Source: Pseudomonas umsongensis
GTDB taxonomy: Bacteria > Pseudomonadota > Gammaproteobacteria > Pseudomonadales > Pseudomonadaceae
Length of the DNA: 64,000 bases
NCBI RefSeq assembly: GCF_002236105.1
Contig: NZ_NIWU01000001.1
Coordinates: 186,001-250,000, forward strand
Direction of reading: 5' to 3'
The position numbers and the translations under genes are program-made. This document shows, piece by piece, positions 17,256 through 25,149 of this stretch. Numbering within the stretch: the stretch's first letter is position 1; each line of letters starts with the position of its first letter. Below the pieces are notes generated by a model. The model saw only the letters and a list, made by a program, of their open reading frames with translations, searched no databases and was not told the DNA's origin.

Positions 17256-19859
17256 ATGGAAAAGCAACTCGAAAAATACAACAGTATGCGTAACTTCGAA
17301 GAGAGCCCCGAACCTGCCGGCGTCGCCAAATCTGCGAAAGGCAAACGCAAGGAAAAAGCACACGCCTTGCAGTTTTGCATCCAGAAGCACGATGCTTCGC
17401 GCCTGCATTACGACTTCCGCTTGGAGTTAGATGGTGCGCTCAAGAGCTGGGCGGTACCCAAAGGTCCGTCGCTGGACCCCAAGAATAAGCGCCTGGCGGT
17501 GCATGTCGAAGACCATCCGCTGGATTACGCCACCTTCGAGGGAAGCATCCCCGAAGGGCACTACGGTGCGGGCGATGTCATCGTCTGGGATCGTGGCATG
17601 TGGATTCCCCAGGGCGACCCGGTCGAGGCCTATGCCAATGGCCGGCTCAAGTTTGAACTGCAAGGCGAGAAGCTCGTCGGCCTGTGGAGCCTGGTTCGCA
17701 CGCACATGCCGGGCAAGCAGGAGCAATGGTTTCTAATCAAGCATCAGGACGGTGCCGCTCGACCTGAAAACGATTACGACGTGGTTGCCGCCGAGCCCGA
17801 CAGCGTGATTAGCGAACGGACCATCGTCGCCAAAACAGCCAAGGCACCTAGGGCAGCCAAAGCCAAGGTCATCAAGCAGCCCACGGCGCCAGCACGCAAA
17901 GAACAGTCCGCACCACTCACCGGCGCGCGCAAGGCCGAGTTACCAGACAAGATCAAACCGGAACTGGCGACCTTGGTGGAAAAGGCCCCGGGCGGTCAAT
18001 GGAGCTATGAGTGCAAGCTCGATGGGTTTCGGATGCTCGCTAGGATAGAAAATGGAAAGGTTCGACTCTTTACACGAAACGGCCATGACTGGACCCACAA
18101 GTTGCCCGGCCAGGCCAAGGCGCTGGTGTCCCTAGGCCTGGAATCGGCTTGGCTTGACGGTGAAATCGTGGTAGCCGACGAACACGGCGTACCGGATTTC
18201 CAGGCCTTGCAAAACGCCTTCGAGGCCGGCCGCAGTGGCAATATTCTCTACTATCTGTTCGATTTGCCCTACCTCAATGGCGTGGACCTGCGCGAGGTGC
18301 CCGTCGAGGAACGCCGGGCTGCGCTTTCGACGGTGCTCAGGACCAGCAATGACCCGCTGCTGCGCTTCTCCGAGGCCTTCAGTGAAGACCCGGAGGCCTT
18401 GCTCAACAGCGCCTGCCAAATGCAGATGGAAGGCCTGATCGGCAAACGCCTGGGATCGCCCTACGTCTCCCGGCGCAGCAGTGACTGGATCAAGCTCAAA
18501 TGTAAGCATCGACAAGAGTTCGTCATCGTCGGCTTCACCGACCCTAAAGGGTCACGCAATGCCTTCGGTGCGTTGCTTTTGGGGCTGCATAACCGAGACA
18601 GCGGTGAGTTGCGCTACGCCGGCAAGGTCGGCACCGGGTTTACCGCGGCGACCCTCAACAGCATTCATCAACGACTCAAACCCCTGCAGACGAAGAAACC
18701 CGCGGTGGTCAACCCGCCCTGCGGTGCCGAGTTCAAGGCTGTGCATTGGCTCAAACCGCGCCTGCTGGCGGAAGTGGCCTTTGCCGAAATGACCAAGGAC
18801 GGTTCGGTGCGCCATGCGGTGTTCCATGGCCTGCGGGATGACAAACCTGCCAAAGACATCACCGAGGAGCGTGCGACTGCCGTGAAAACCGTCCCTGCGA
18901 AAAAAACCGCTGCGGCCAAACCTTCCGCCGCGAAGAAGAAAGCCGAACCTGCGCCGTCGCAAATCGGCCTGGACCAAGGCAAGGTGCGTATCACCCACCC
19001 GGACCGTGTGATCGATGCCAGCAGTGGTACCACCAAAGTGCAGTTGGCGCAGTACTACGCCAGCGTCGCCGAGTGGATCCTGCCGCAGCTTAAGGACCGG
19101 CCCGTGGCGCTGGTGCGTGCGCCGGACGGCATCGCAGGGGAACTGTTTTTCCAGAAAAACGCCGAGCGCCTGGCGATCCCCGGTATCGCCACCCTGGACC
19201 AGCAACTTACGGGCCAGCCGATGATGCTCATCAACAACGCCGAGGCGCTGATCGGTGCGGTGCAGATGAGTACCGTCGAGCTGCACACCTGGAACGCCAC
19301 CACGGACAACCTCGACAAACCTGACCGCTTCATCCTCGACCTCGACCCCGACCCGGCGCTGCCGTGGAAGCGTATGGTCGAGGCCACCCAGTTGACCCTG
19401 ACGGTGCTCGATGAGCTGGGACTCAAGGCGTTCCTCAAGACCAGCGGCGGCAAGGGTATTCACTTGGTGGTGCCACTGACCCGCAAGCTCGGTTGGGAGG
19501 AGGTCAAGGACTTCAGCCACGCCATTGTCAGCCACATGGCCAAGATGCTGCCGGAGCGTTTTTCCGCGGTGTCGGGGCCGAAGAACCGGGTGGGGCGGAT
19601 CTTCATCGATTACCTGCGCAACGGCTTGGGCGCGACCACCATCTGCGCCTACGCCGCGCGTACCCGCGAAGGACTGCCAGTGTCGGTGCCGATCTACCGT
19701 GAGGAGATTTCCGAGCTCAAGGGCGGTAACCAGTGGGACATCCACAATGTTCACGAACGCCTGGTGGAAGTAGGCGACGGACCTTGGGCAGACATGAAGA
19801 AGACCCGGCAGACAATCACGGCCGAGATGCGGCGGCGGGTGGGGATGAAAAAGGCCTGA
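17256..19859 (+). CDS. ligD: ATP-dependent DNA ligase D (bacterial NHEJ)
   Basis: 867 residues in the pseudomonad order: phosphoesterase (about 35-190), ATP ligase (about 235-540) and primase-polymerase (about 590-860), joined by Lys/Ala-rich linkers. Phosphoesterase residues are in KHDASRLHYDFRLELDG. The ligase motif I is ECKLDGFR with nucleotidyl Lys254. The polymerase has the DLDPDPALPWK metal motif and SGGKGIHLVVPL. With Ku it repairs double-strand breaks by end joining; no ku gene is in this window. ATG 17256 has GGGAGG upstream and matches the start of the truncated copy. Parts of its N-terminal half are duplicated at 16060. Confidence 0.95.
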   Translation: MEKQLEKYNSMRNFEESPEPAGVAKSAKGKRKEKAHALQFCIQKHDASRLHYDFRLELDGALKSWAVPKGPSLDPKNKRLAVHVEDHPLDYATFEGSIPEGHYGAGDVIVWDRGMWIPQGDPVEAYANGRLKFELQGEKLVGLWSLVRTHMPGKQEQWFLIKHQDGAARPENDYDVVAAEPDSVISERTIVAKTAKAPRAAKAKVIKQPTAPARKEQSAPLTGARKAELPDKIKPELATLVEKAPGGQWSYECKLDGFRMLARIENGKVRLFTRNGHDWTHKLPGQAKALVSLGLESAWLDGEIVVADEHGVPDFQALQNAFEAGRSGNILYYLFDLPYLNGVDLREVPVEERRAALSTVLRTSNDPLLRFSEAFSEDPEALLNSACQMQMEGLIGKRLGSPYVSRRSSDWIKLKCKHRQEFVIVGFTDPKGSRNAFGALLLGLHNRDSGELRYAGKVGTGFTAATLNSIHQRLKPLQTKKPAVVNPPCGAEFKAVHWLKPRLLAEVAFAEMTKDGSVRHAVFHGLRDDKPAKDITEERATAVKTVPAKKTAAAKPSAAKKKAEPAPSQIGLDQGKVRITHPDRVIDASSGTTKVQLAQYYASVAEWILPQLKDRPVALVRAPDGIAGELFFQKNAERLAIPGIATLDQQLTGQPMMLINNAEALIGAVQMSTVELHTWNATTDNLDKPDRFILDLDPDPALPWKRMVEATQLTLTVLDELGLKAFLKTSGGKGIHLVVPLTRKLGWEEVKDFSHAIVSHMAKMLPERFSAVSGPKNRVGRIFIDYLRNGLGATTICAYAARTREGLPVSVPIYREEISELKGGNQWDIHNVHERLVEVGDGPWADMKKTRQTITAEMRRRVGMKKA

Positions 19860-20275
19860 TCCAGACTGACGCGCCGATGGCGCCAGCAGTCTGGCCAAAT
19901 GTCTGGTGAGTGCTCAGCCAATATCCAGTCTTGCGTTTACTAAAGTTGACTTAGGTAGGATCAACCCACTTTGTTGATTGAGCACATTGTTTACTGCGTG
20001 ATCGACCTTGAACCACTCGAATCTTTCGCTAGGTTCTCCCTACCGTAATACTCGGTGCAGTCGAATGCTACTGAGTGATGGACACTACTTCTAAGCCTTG
20101 CTGCATCGGGCCTTGAGCGCTTCTCAAAGAAATCCATATGGACAGCGGTTTCATGTGGACATCCAAGTCATTCTTGTCCATATCGACCCAAGGCGGCCTG
20201 CTGCATGGTGAGGTTTGTGGATTGAAGGCGCAAGCTTGTACGCTTTCGGTCGATTTCGCCCTTTCATGAGAGGCA

Positions 20276-20394
20276 GAAAACGACCCAGGCTGTGTGAAAA
20301 CGCACTGAACACTTCGAAAGCTGAGAGCTACGGGTGTTGCCTGCGAAACCAGCAGACGGAATCGGTGCGTTTTCACACAGCCTGAGTCGTTTTC
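20276..20394. mobile_element. 119-bp MITE-like palindromic element
   Basis: Thirty-base terminal arms (20276-20305 and 20365-20394) match at 29 of 30 positions, with a perfect 20-base core CAGGCTGTGTGAAAACGCAC and its complement, around a 59-base centre without coding potential. No clear target duplication is seen. It lies in the 916-base gap 19860-20775, in which I see no supported gene; the rest of the gap is AT-rich. Confidence 0.5.
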
Positions 20395-20775
20395 AGTCGG
20401 TCGCGACAGGCGGATAACGGCCAAAAATCGTACACTCATCCTCTATGGGATGGCGGCTTTAGCTTGGTGTTTTAGTGATAATCGATGGCCGCGTCATGCA
20501 AACATTTATGATTTGTAGATTTGTCGCATTGCCAAATAGACGTCGTGATATTCAGTTGTCGCCTGGAGTCGCACGACAAAACGCAGGTACTCGTGAAATC
20601 TAATTAACGGTTGGACAGGCCGCTGTTAAGTGCTAGCGTGATAGGTGCGGTTTTCCTGGATCGTGCGGTCGGCTCGCTAAGGTGGTCACCATCAGGTAGC
20701 TCCCCCCCCTCTTTTCGCATGCTCTTCGACGATAGTCAGCGGGCAGCCGACACCCTGACGCATTGGAGAACTGCC

Positions 20776-21801
20776 ATGCGTGTTCCAATTTATCCAGCCG
20801 ACCTAGCCAACAACCTGGGTTTCAAACCCATAGCAAAAAAAATTAAACGTAATTGGCCTAGTAGCTCACCTTTGAAGCTCTCTGCGGCGCGTGAGATTTT
20901 ATCTCGCGGACTCGGCTATCGTAATTTCAATGATGTTGTGAAGAGCTCAAAAAGCTGTCCGCTGAATACCATTGCGCCTACCTTGGCGGAGGTGAGGCAC
21001 GGCATAAATACTTCCATTTTAGAGTACCTTCGAACGGAGTGCTCTATCCGCCTCGACCCGAGCGCTTTAGACTCGCTAGTGATGTTGTTGCCCTTGCAAG
21101 ACTTTCAAGTTTTTAGAGGATCAAGTCACACGCAGCGAACGCGGCAACTAGAGACGCCATCGCTGAGGACTCTGCCCCCCTTCTCGGAACCGGAGCTTGA
21201 TGTCCGTCCACTTGAGAAAGAGAACGGACAAGAGGTTGGTTCGTCAGGACCACATATCCATTGCACCCAGCGCTCGAAATCTACACGCGTGATGAGCCCA
21301 GAAGAGTTGGTGTCCTTGAAGCGAGTTATACAACAAAAAGATAGTTTTCGTGATGGGGCCTTGTTTGCGCTCCTACTGTCCGGAATGCGTTCGATCGAAA
21401 TCGTTGAGGCCAAGGTCGCCCGCCTCAACTCTCCGTACACTTCAATCTCTTGGCTAGCTCAAAAAACCCGCACACAGGGGGAAAAAGTCAAATCAATTGC
21501 TCCCGCAGGGGCCTTAGCTCAATACATCCGAGGGGCTGGGCTCTCCGTGGGTGACTATCTGTTCCCTTCAAAAAATGCCCCCAAAGCACATATGACTGAT
21601 AAAGAATTGCGTAAAATATTTCATTCTTGGCTGGTCGCTGCTCAGATAGAGGGTACCCGAACGTCTATCCATAGCGTTCGGTTATCCGTTGCTGTACATG
21701 CTGCTATGGCAGGAACTCCTGCCAGGATCCATACCGGGCACTATTCACCTGATATTGCGCGCTATTACATTCGTCCGTCCGATGAGGGGGCAGATTCGTA
21801 A
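20776..21801 (+). CDS. Tyrosine recombinase/integrase with atypical N-terminal domain
   Basis: 341 residues. The C-terminal 170 residues hold the tyrosine recombinase signatures: Arg in LLSGMRSIE, H-x-x-R in SIHSVRLSVAVH, a His in IHTGHYS, and the nucleophile in DIARYYIRP. The N-terminal 60 residues (LKLSAAREILSRGLGYRNFNDVV) resemble the small glyoxalase-superfamily-like domain seen on plasmid and island proteins, instead of the usual SAM-like core-binding domain. ATG 20776 has GGAG upstream. Codon use is less GC-biased than the neighbours, fitting horizontal transfer. It is probably the mobility gene of a decayed island. Confidence 0.75.
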   Translation: MRVPIYPADLANNLGFKPIAKKIKRNWPSSSPLKLSAAREILSRGLGYRNFNDVVKSSKSCPLNTIAPTLAEVRHGINTSILEYLRTECSIRLDPSALDSLVMLLPLQDFQVFRGSSHTQRTRQLETPSLRTLPPFSEPELDVRPLEKENGQEVGSSGPHIHCTQRSKSTRVMSPEELVSLKRVIQQKDSFRDGALFALLLSGMRSIEIVEAKVARLNSPYTSISWLAQKTRTQGEKVKSIAPAGALAQYIRGAGLSVGDYLFPSKNAPKAHMTDKELRKIFHSWLVAAQIEGTRTSIHSVRLSVAVHAAMAGTPARIHTGHYSPDIARYYIRPSDEGADS

Positions 21802-21816
21802 GATGACGAATCATGC

Positions 21817-21840
21817 GCCAAGCGCCCAACGGCGCTTGGC
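21817..21840 (+). terminator. Perfect hairpin after the integrase
   Basis: Ten-base arms GCCAAGCGCC and GGCGCTTGGC with a CAAC loop lie 15 bases after the integrase stop. There is no T-run, so termination would be weak or factor-dependent. Confidence 0.5.
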
Positions 21841-21933
21841 ACCTCCTGAAGTGATAAACAACCCCCAGTGACAGTCAGCTTTGGGTCGATTTGCGCCCCA
21901 TCGCTATAGACCGAATCCGCCACAAAAGGCCAC

Positions 21934-22257
21934 TTAGGTATTTGCCCTTAATAGAGACTCATCGCTGGCTACGTAGTGATACTCATGTGGGCACAGTCGT
22001 CCGCCCGGACCAAATAAAAGCTTAGCTGTGAAACATTCTAGGTACGTGAGAGCCTCCATCTGAACGTGGCGTTCATAAAAGGCACGTTGGCTGCATAGGA
22101 TCCTGGCTCGGTTCTTCAGGCACAACTTCACCAGTTCCGCCAGCATGTAGCCGCGAATGTTGTACCGCGCGTCGACTGCGTTAATTACTGTCGCGTAACA
22201 AAAATGGAAGGTCAGCCTGTATTTACGGGGGCTTTGGGACGGCTGTCGATCGCTCAC
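21934..22257 (-). CDS. Hypothetical protein
   Basis: 107 residues from GTG 22257, which has AAGAGGG upstream; the longer frame to 22377 adds an implausible leader. The protein is soluble, with YRLTFHFCYATVINAVDARYNIRGYMLAELVKLC in the middle and several histidines and cysteines at the end. I recognise no family. It lies in the island-like, AT-rich stretch between the integrase and the XRE gene. The 470-base gap on its upstream side (22258-22727) holds no supported gene, only a short inverted repeat AGAGGCAG/CTGCCTCT at 22483-22512. Confidence 0.4.
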   Translation of the reverse strand: MSDRQPSQSPRKYRLTFHFCYATVINAVDARYNIRGYMLAELVKLCLKNRARILCSQRAFYERHVQMEALTYLECFTAKLLFGPGGRLCPHEYHYVASDESLLRANT

Positions 22258-22727
22258 ATTTCGCCCTCTTGGGATTTTTTCTACAGCCCTATGTATATAG
22301 CTGCCAAACCTGAGAAACGAGGATAATTGAGTGCATGTCACCCCGCAAAATAAAGAAAATGTTGGAAAAATCACCAAAAATTAAGATTTTTTTTGGTGAC
22401 TCAACAAAATCTCTAGGATAAATGCTGCCTAAAAGGAAAAGTGCAGGCTGCGTACGCTTGGTCGAGAGCTCAGCCCTCTGGGAGAGGCAGCTATGGATCG
22501 GTTTCTGCCTCTTATGACGCGCAGAAAACGACCAGAAGCCGTCATTCACTGTCCATGTAAAGCCTTGCATGGCCTAGCCGATGATCCTCGGAATACAGTT
22601 CATTTATGTCGCCGTGGTCTGGGGATTCAGCAGAAGCGGCGAGAATATGAAAGTTTTTCTCTGTGCTGTCTAGAATTCCTGACGTAAAGTGCTTTTTAGC
22701 CAGTTAATGCCTAGGAAAATAGACGCT

Positions 22728-23093
22728 ATGCGACTTTATATTCAATCGGATCAAATGCTCGCCGCCACAGTAGGGGCACACCTTCAAAAGCTGCGGTTGA
22801 AGAAGAACATCAGCGTTGAGACGGTAGCGGAGAACGCGGCGATCAGCCGGCAGACTCTGCACCTGATGCTCAATCAAGGCAAAGGCACCTTGATCAATCT
22901 GATCGCCGTTTTGCGCGCCCTCGGCGAGTTGGAGCGCCTGAGTTCGTTGTTGGAGGAGGTGCGGCCCAGTCCGCTACAAATCATGCGCATGGAAGGCAAA
23001 AAGCGACGACGCGCCTCCGGCTCTCGTGTTACCTCCGACGAAGCCAAAGCGGAGGTTGTTAATTCCCGCAAGCACAAAGATCTTGATTGGTGA
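22728..23093 (+). CDS. XRE-family helix-turn-helix protein (HipB-like)
   Basis: 121 residues. The HTH spans about residues 12-65 (LQKLRLKKNISVETVAENAAISRQTLHLML). The following ALGELERLSSLLEEVRPSPLQIMRMEGKKRRRAS tail is typical of regulators that sit upstream of HipA-like kinases in pseudomonads. No hipA homologue follows; the next gene is on the other strand. It may be an orphan antitoxin or island regulator. ATG 22728 is chosen over 22707 because the family segment starts there; the ribosome site is weak (AGGAAAA 11 bases away). Confidence 0.75.
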   Translation: MRLYIQSDQMLAATVGAHLQKLRLKKNISVETVAENAAISRQTLHLMLNQGKGTLINLIAVLRALGELERLSSLLEEVRPSPLQIMRMEGKKRRRASGSRVTSDEAKAEVVNSRKHKDLDW

Positions 23094-23405
23094 TGACAAA
23101 GCCGGTCGTCCATCTCCGACTTTGTAGATTGTGGGTAAGCTGCCCATCGCAGGGGACGGAAAACGACCCAAAGCTGACGATGGCGACCGGTTGTATCCAC
23201 AACCCAAAGGTGACGCTGACGACAGCCAAAAATCAGCCCCAAACAGGTAATCCGGCAAGCCGTTTTTGGCCGAAATGAAAAAACCAGTTTGGGCGGGCCT
23301 GGGGACTCACAACGAGCGGCGCTGTTCTATCAGCGAGTGGCGAGTGTTGAGGGCGTCTGCTAAGGCGCAAGTCGACCCGAAACAGTCGTTCAAGAATTCT
23401 AGTGA
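23094..23405. other. Gene-free gap with degenerate CGACCC repeats
   Basis: Holds copies of a degenerate repeat: CGACCCAAAGCTGAC at 23164-23178, CAACCCAAAGGTGAC near 23207 and CGACCCGAAACAG near 23372. The first is an exact inverted match of 21874-21888. No gene or RNA is supported here. Confidence 0.5.
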
Positions 23406-23816
23406 TTAGTTCTTGTCGATGGGGTGACTAGGTTGAACCAGCGTTGCTACTGCCATCACCAAATCATCCATTGACCACGGCTTTTGTAAATGGATTGTTG
23501 AGTCGGGCAACGTTAAGGGGACGAGTTCATAGCTGGATGTAAGAACGGCGGCGGTCAGTGGCCATTTCTTTTTCACTAACTTAATGAAGTCCGCACCGCT
23601 CAACTGACCAGGCTGGCCTTGATCAACGATCACCAACGGACAACCGTCGGGTATTCCCATCAAGTAGATCAAAGCATCGCCGGCAGATTGGAAATCCAAA
23701 GGGCTGAGGCCGATCTCGTCCAGAATTTCTACCATCGACATCCTCAGCGTGGGGTCGTCCTCAACAACGATGACCCATCCATTCAGCGGTAAGGGTTTTT
23801 CCCGCTTTGCCTTCAT
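23406..23816 (-). CDS. Receiver-only response regulator, copy 1
   Basis: 136 residues consisting of one CheY-like receiver: acidic pair in VIVVEDDPTLR, phosphoacceptor Asp in LVIVDQGQPGQ and conserved Lys in IHLQKPWSMDD. There is no output domain. It is a clear paralogue of the protein at 24311-24727 (same PLVIVDQ, ATL.QP..PI tail). No kinase gene is adjacent, so its partner must be elsewhere. The 494-base gap on its upstream side (23817-24310) contains only two possible tiny membrane peptides. Confidence 0.85.
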   Translation of the reverse strand: MKAKREKPLPLNGWVIVVEDDPTLRMSMVEILDEIGLSPLDFQSAGDALIYLMGIPDGCPLVIVDQGQPGQLSGADFIKLVKKKWPLTAAVLTSSYELVPLTLPDSTIHLQKPWSMDDLVMAVATLVQPSHPIDKN

Positions 23817-24093
23817 GCTTGATCCTTATTCAGATATCACCAAAGGCAGTGATAGCGTCTCTCCCAGTTTAGGCGTTTTTTTCCAGAGCTATCCCTGTTT
23901 GCCAATTTGGATAGAAACAGAAACAGCCCGATGTCGGCACCATATCTGGGAGCTCAGCACCGTATGTAAGGAAAGTCTCCCCCGCTTTTGGGGAATTCTC
24001 GCAGGCAAGAAGCCTGGGCTTGACTGTGCCGGCTGGCTGGCTTGGTTATTGCTCAGATGCTCGCACCCTACAAATCGTTGATCGACTGGAGCC

Positions 24094-24195
24094 TTGTGGA
24101 AACATCCTATTCTTCTAGGAGTAACGTTTGGAATCGGGATACTCGCGATTGGGTTTGCAGTAATCGTGACCCTACTGCTACAGGAGTTGAGATAA
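24094..24195 (+). CDS. Possible small membrane peptide 1
   Basis: A 33-codon frame beginning with TTG reads WKHPILLGVTFGIGILAIG and then FAVIVTLLLQELR: one strong hydrophobic helix and a charged end. The only in-frame start is TTG with GGAG just 2 bases away, so translation is doubtful. It lies between the two receiver genes on the opposite strand. Confidence 0.25.
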   Translation: MWKHPILLGVTFGIGILAIGFAVIVTLLLQELR

Positions 24196-24208
24196 TGCGC
24201 GGCAAGAC

Positions 24209-24298
24209 ATGGAGATGAACCACATTCTACGTCTGCTAGTAACAATCTCCGCGTGGTGCGTTGCCGTCGCGCTCGCGAGCTTGTTGGTGTTCGAATAA
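24209..24298 (+). CDS. Possible small membrane peptide 2
   Basis: A 29-residue frame reads MEMNHILRLLVTISAWCV and then AVALASLLVFE: a single predicted membrane helix. ATG 24209 or ATG 24215 (with GGAG overlapping upstream) could start it. It follows the preceding peptide frame by 13 bases and ends just before the convergent receiver gene. No family recognised. Confidence 0.3.
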   Translation: MEMNHILRLLVTISAWCVAVALASLLVFE

Positions 24299-24310
24299 AC
24301 CTCCAGCGAC

Positions 24311-24727
24311 TCAGGGGGATGTCTTCACGATGGGGTTACCGGGCTGCAGCAGGGTGGCCACCGAAATCACCAGGTCATCCAGGGACCAAGGCTTGTGCAG
24401 ATAAATCGTATGGACCGGTAAGTCGCTTGGATCGATCAAATAACCGGATGTGAGAATGGAGGCGATCCAAGGCAGACGACTTTGGATCATCTCAATAAAC
24501 TCCATCCCTTGGATCTGCCCTGGTAGCGCCTGATCCACGATCACAAGCGGGCAGTGGAAAGTGTTCTGCAAAAAGTACGTCAGCGCGTCGTCTGCAGCCT
24601 CAAAAGCCAGAGACTGGGCGCCAATCTCGGACAGGATGTCCGTCATCAGTGATCGAAGGGTCGGATCATCCTCAATAACGATCACCGTACCTTCGATCGG
24701 CAGCATTCCTTCCCAGTTCACGTTCAC
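24311..24727 (-). CDS. Receiver-only response regulator, copy 2
   Basis: 138 residues, single CheY-like receiver with VIVIEDDPTLRSLM, phosphoacceptor Asp in LVIVDQALPGQ and Lys in IYLHKPWSLDDL. It is paralogous to 23406-23816, about 500 bp away in the same orientation, an apparent ancient tandem duplication with small peptide frames between. No kinase is close by. The absence of an output domain points to phosphorelay or protein-protein signalling. Confidence 0.85.
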   Translation of the reverse strand: MNVNWEGMLPIEGTVIVIEDDPTLRSLMTDILSEIGAQSLAFEAADDALTYFLQNTFHCPLVIVDQALPGQIQGMEFIEMIQSRLPWIASILTSGYLIDPSDLPVHTIYLHKPWSLDDLVISVATLLQPGNPIVKTSP

Positions 24728-24779
24728 AGGCCTTGCCCTTCAAGGTCGGATTTTTTGCCTCATCGAAAAGACAGCATAG

Positions 24780-24941
24780 GACGATTTTCTCAGCGTAGTC
24801 GCTGCACTCGTACTCTATGCGCTGTTCTCCGCAGACCAAACGCGTGCGTTTAATACACAAGCGCTCCAAGAAGTGCTGAGTGAAGCAAAGGAATGGAGTA
24901 GGGGCGACCCATTTGTTCAACCAAGTGTGCTTATGGCGTAA
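24780..24941 (+). pseudogene. Possible remnant of a lost gene (C-terminal fragment)
   Basis: An open frame without a start codon, bounded upstream by TAG at 24777, reads DDFLSVVAALVLYALFSADQ and then TRAFNTQALQEVLSEAKEWSRG before its stop. It looks protein-like (a helix, then an amphipathic segment), but I recognise no family. It could be chance. The gap from here to 25149 has no other feature. Confidence 0.2.
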
Positions 24942-25149
24942 GACATGAGGGGGCCCCTAAATGGGTGTTCGGTTTCAATAGAACTCGCCCCCATCACGGA
25001 ACGTCTGGAAAAGTAGGGTGAATTGCTTCTGAAGGCGCGAACTGCCTTGGTAATTCAATTTTGAAGAGGTGCCTGCCATTCGCTGTGTGCCACAATTACG
25101 CCTGACGGCAGGAAGAATTATCTCGATCCTTCCCGCACGGTTTTGATGG

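Noticed and set aside
18552..19898. 448-codon frame antisense to ligD
   Set aside because: It is a shadow of the ligD coding frame, His/Arg-rich and without domains.
20068..20439. 123-codon minus-strand frame
   Set aside because: It runs through the MITE-like palindrome, lacks a plausible start and resembles no protein.
22493..22687. 64-codon frame upstream of the XRE gene
   Set aside because: No ribosome site and no recognisable composition; too weak to list as a gene.
24672..24920. 82-codon minus-strand frame overlapping the receiver gene
   Set aside because: It overlaps a well-supported gene in another frame and has no ribosome site or family.
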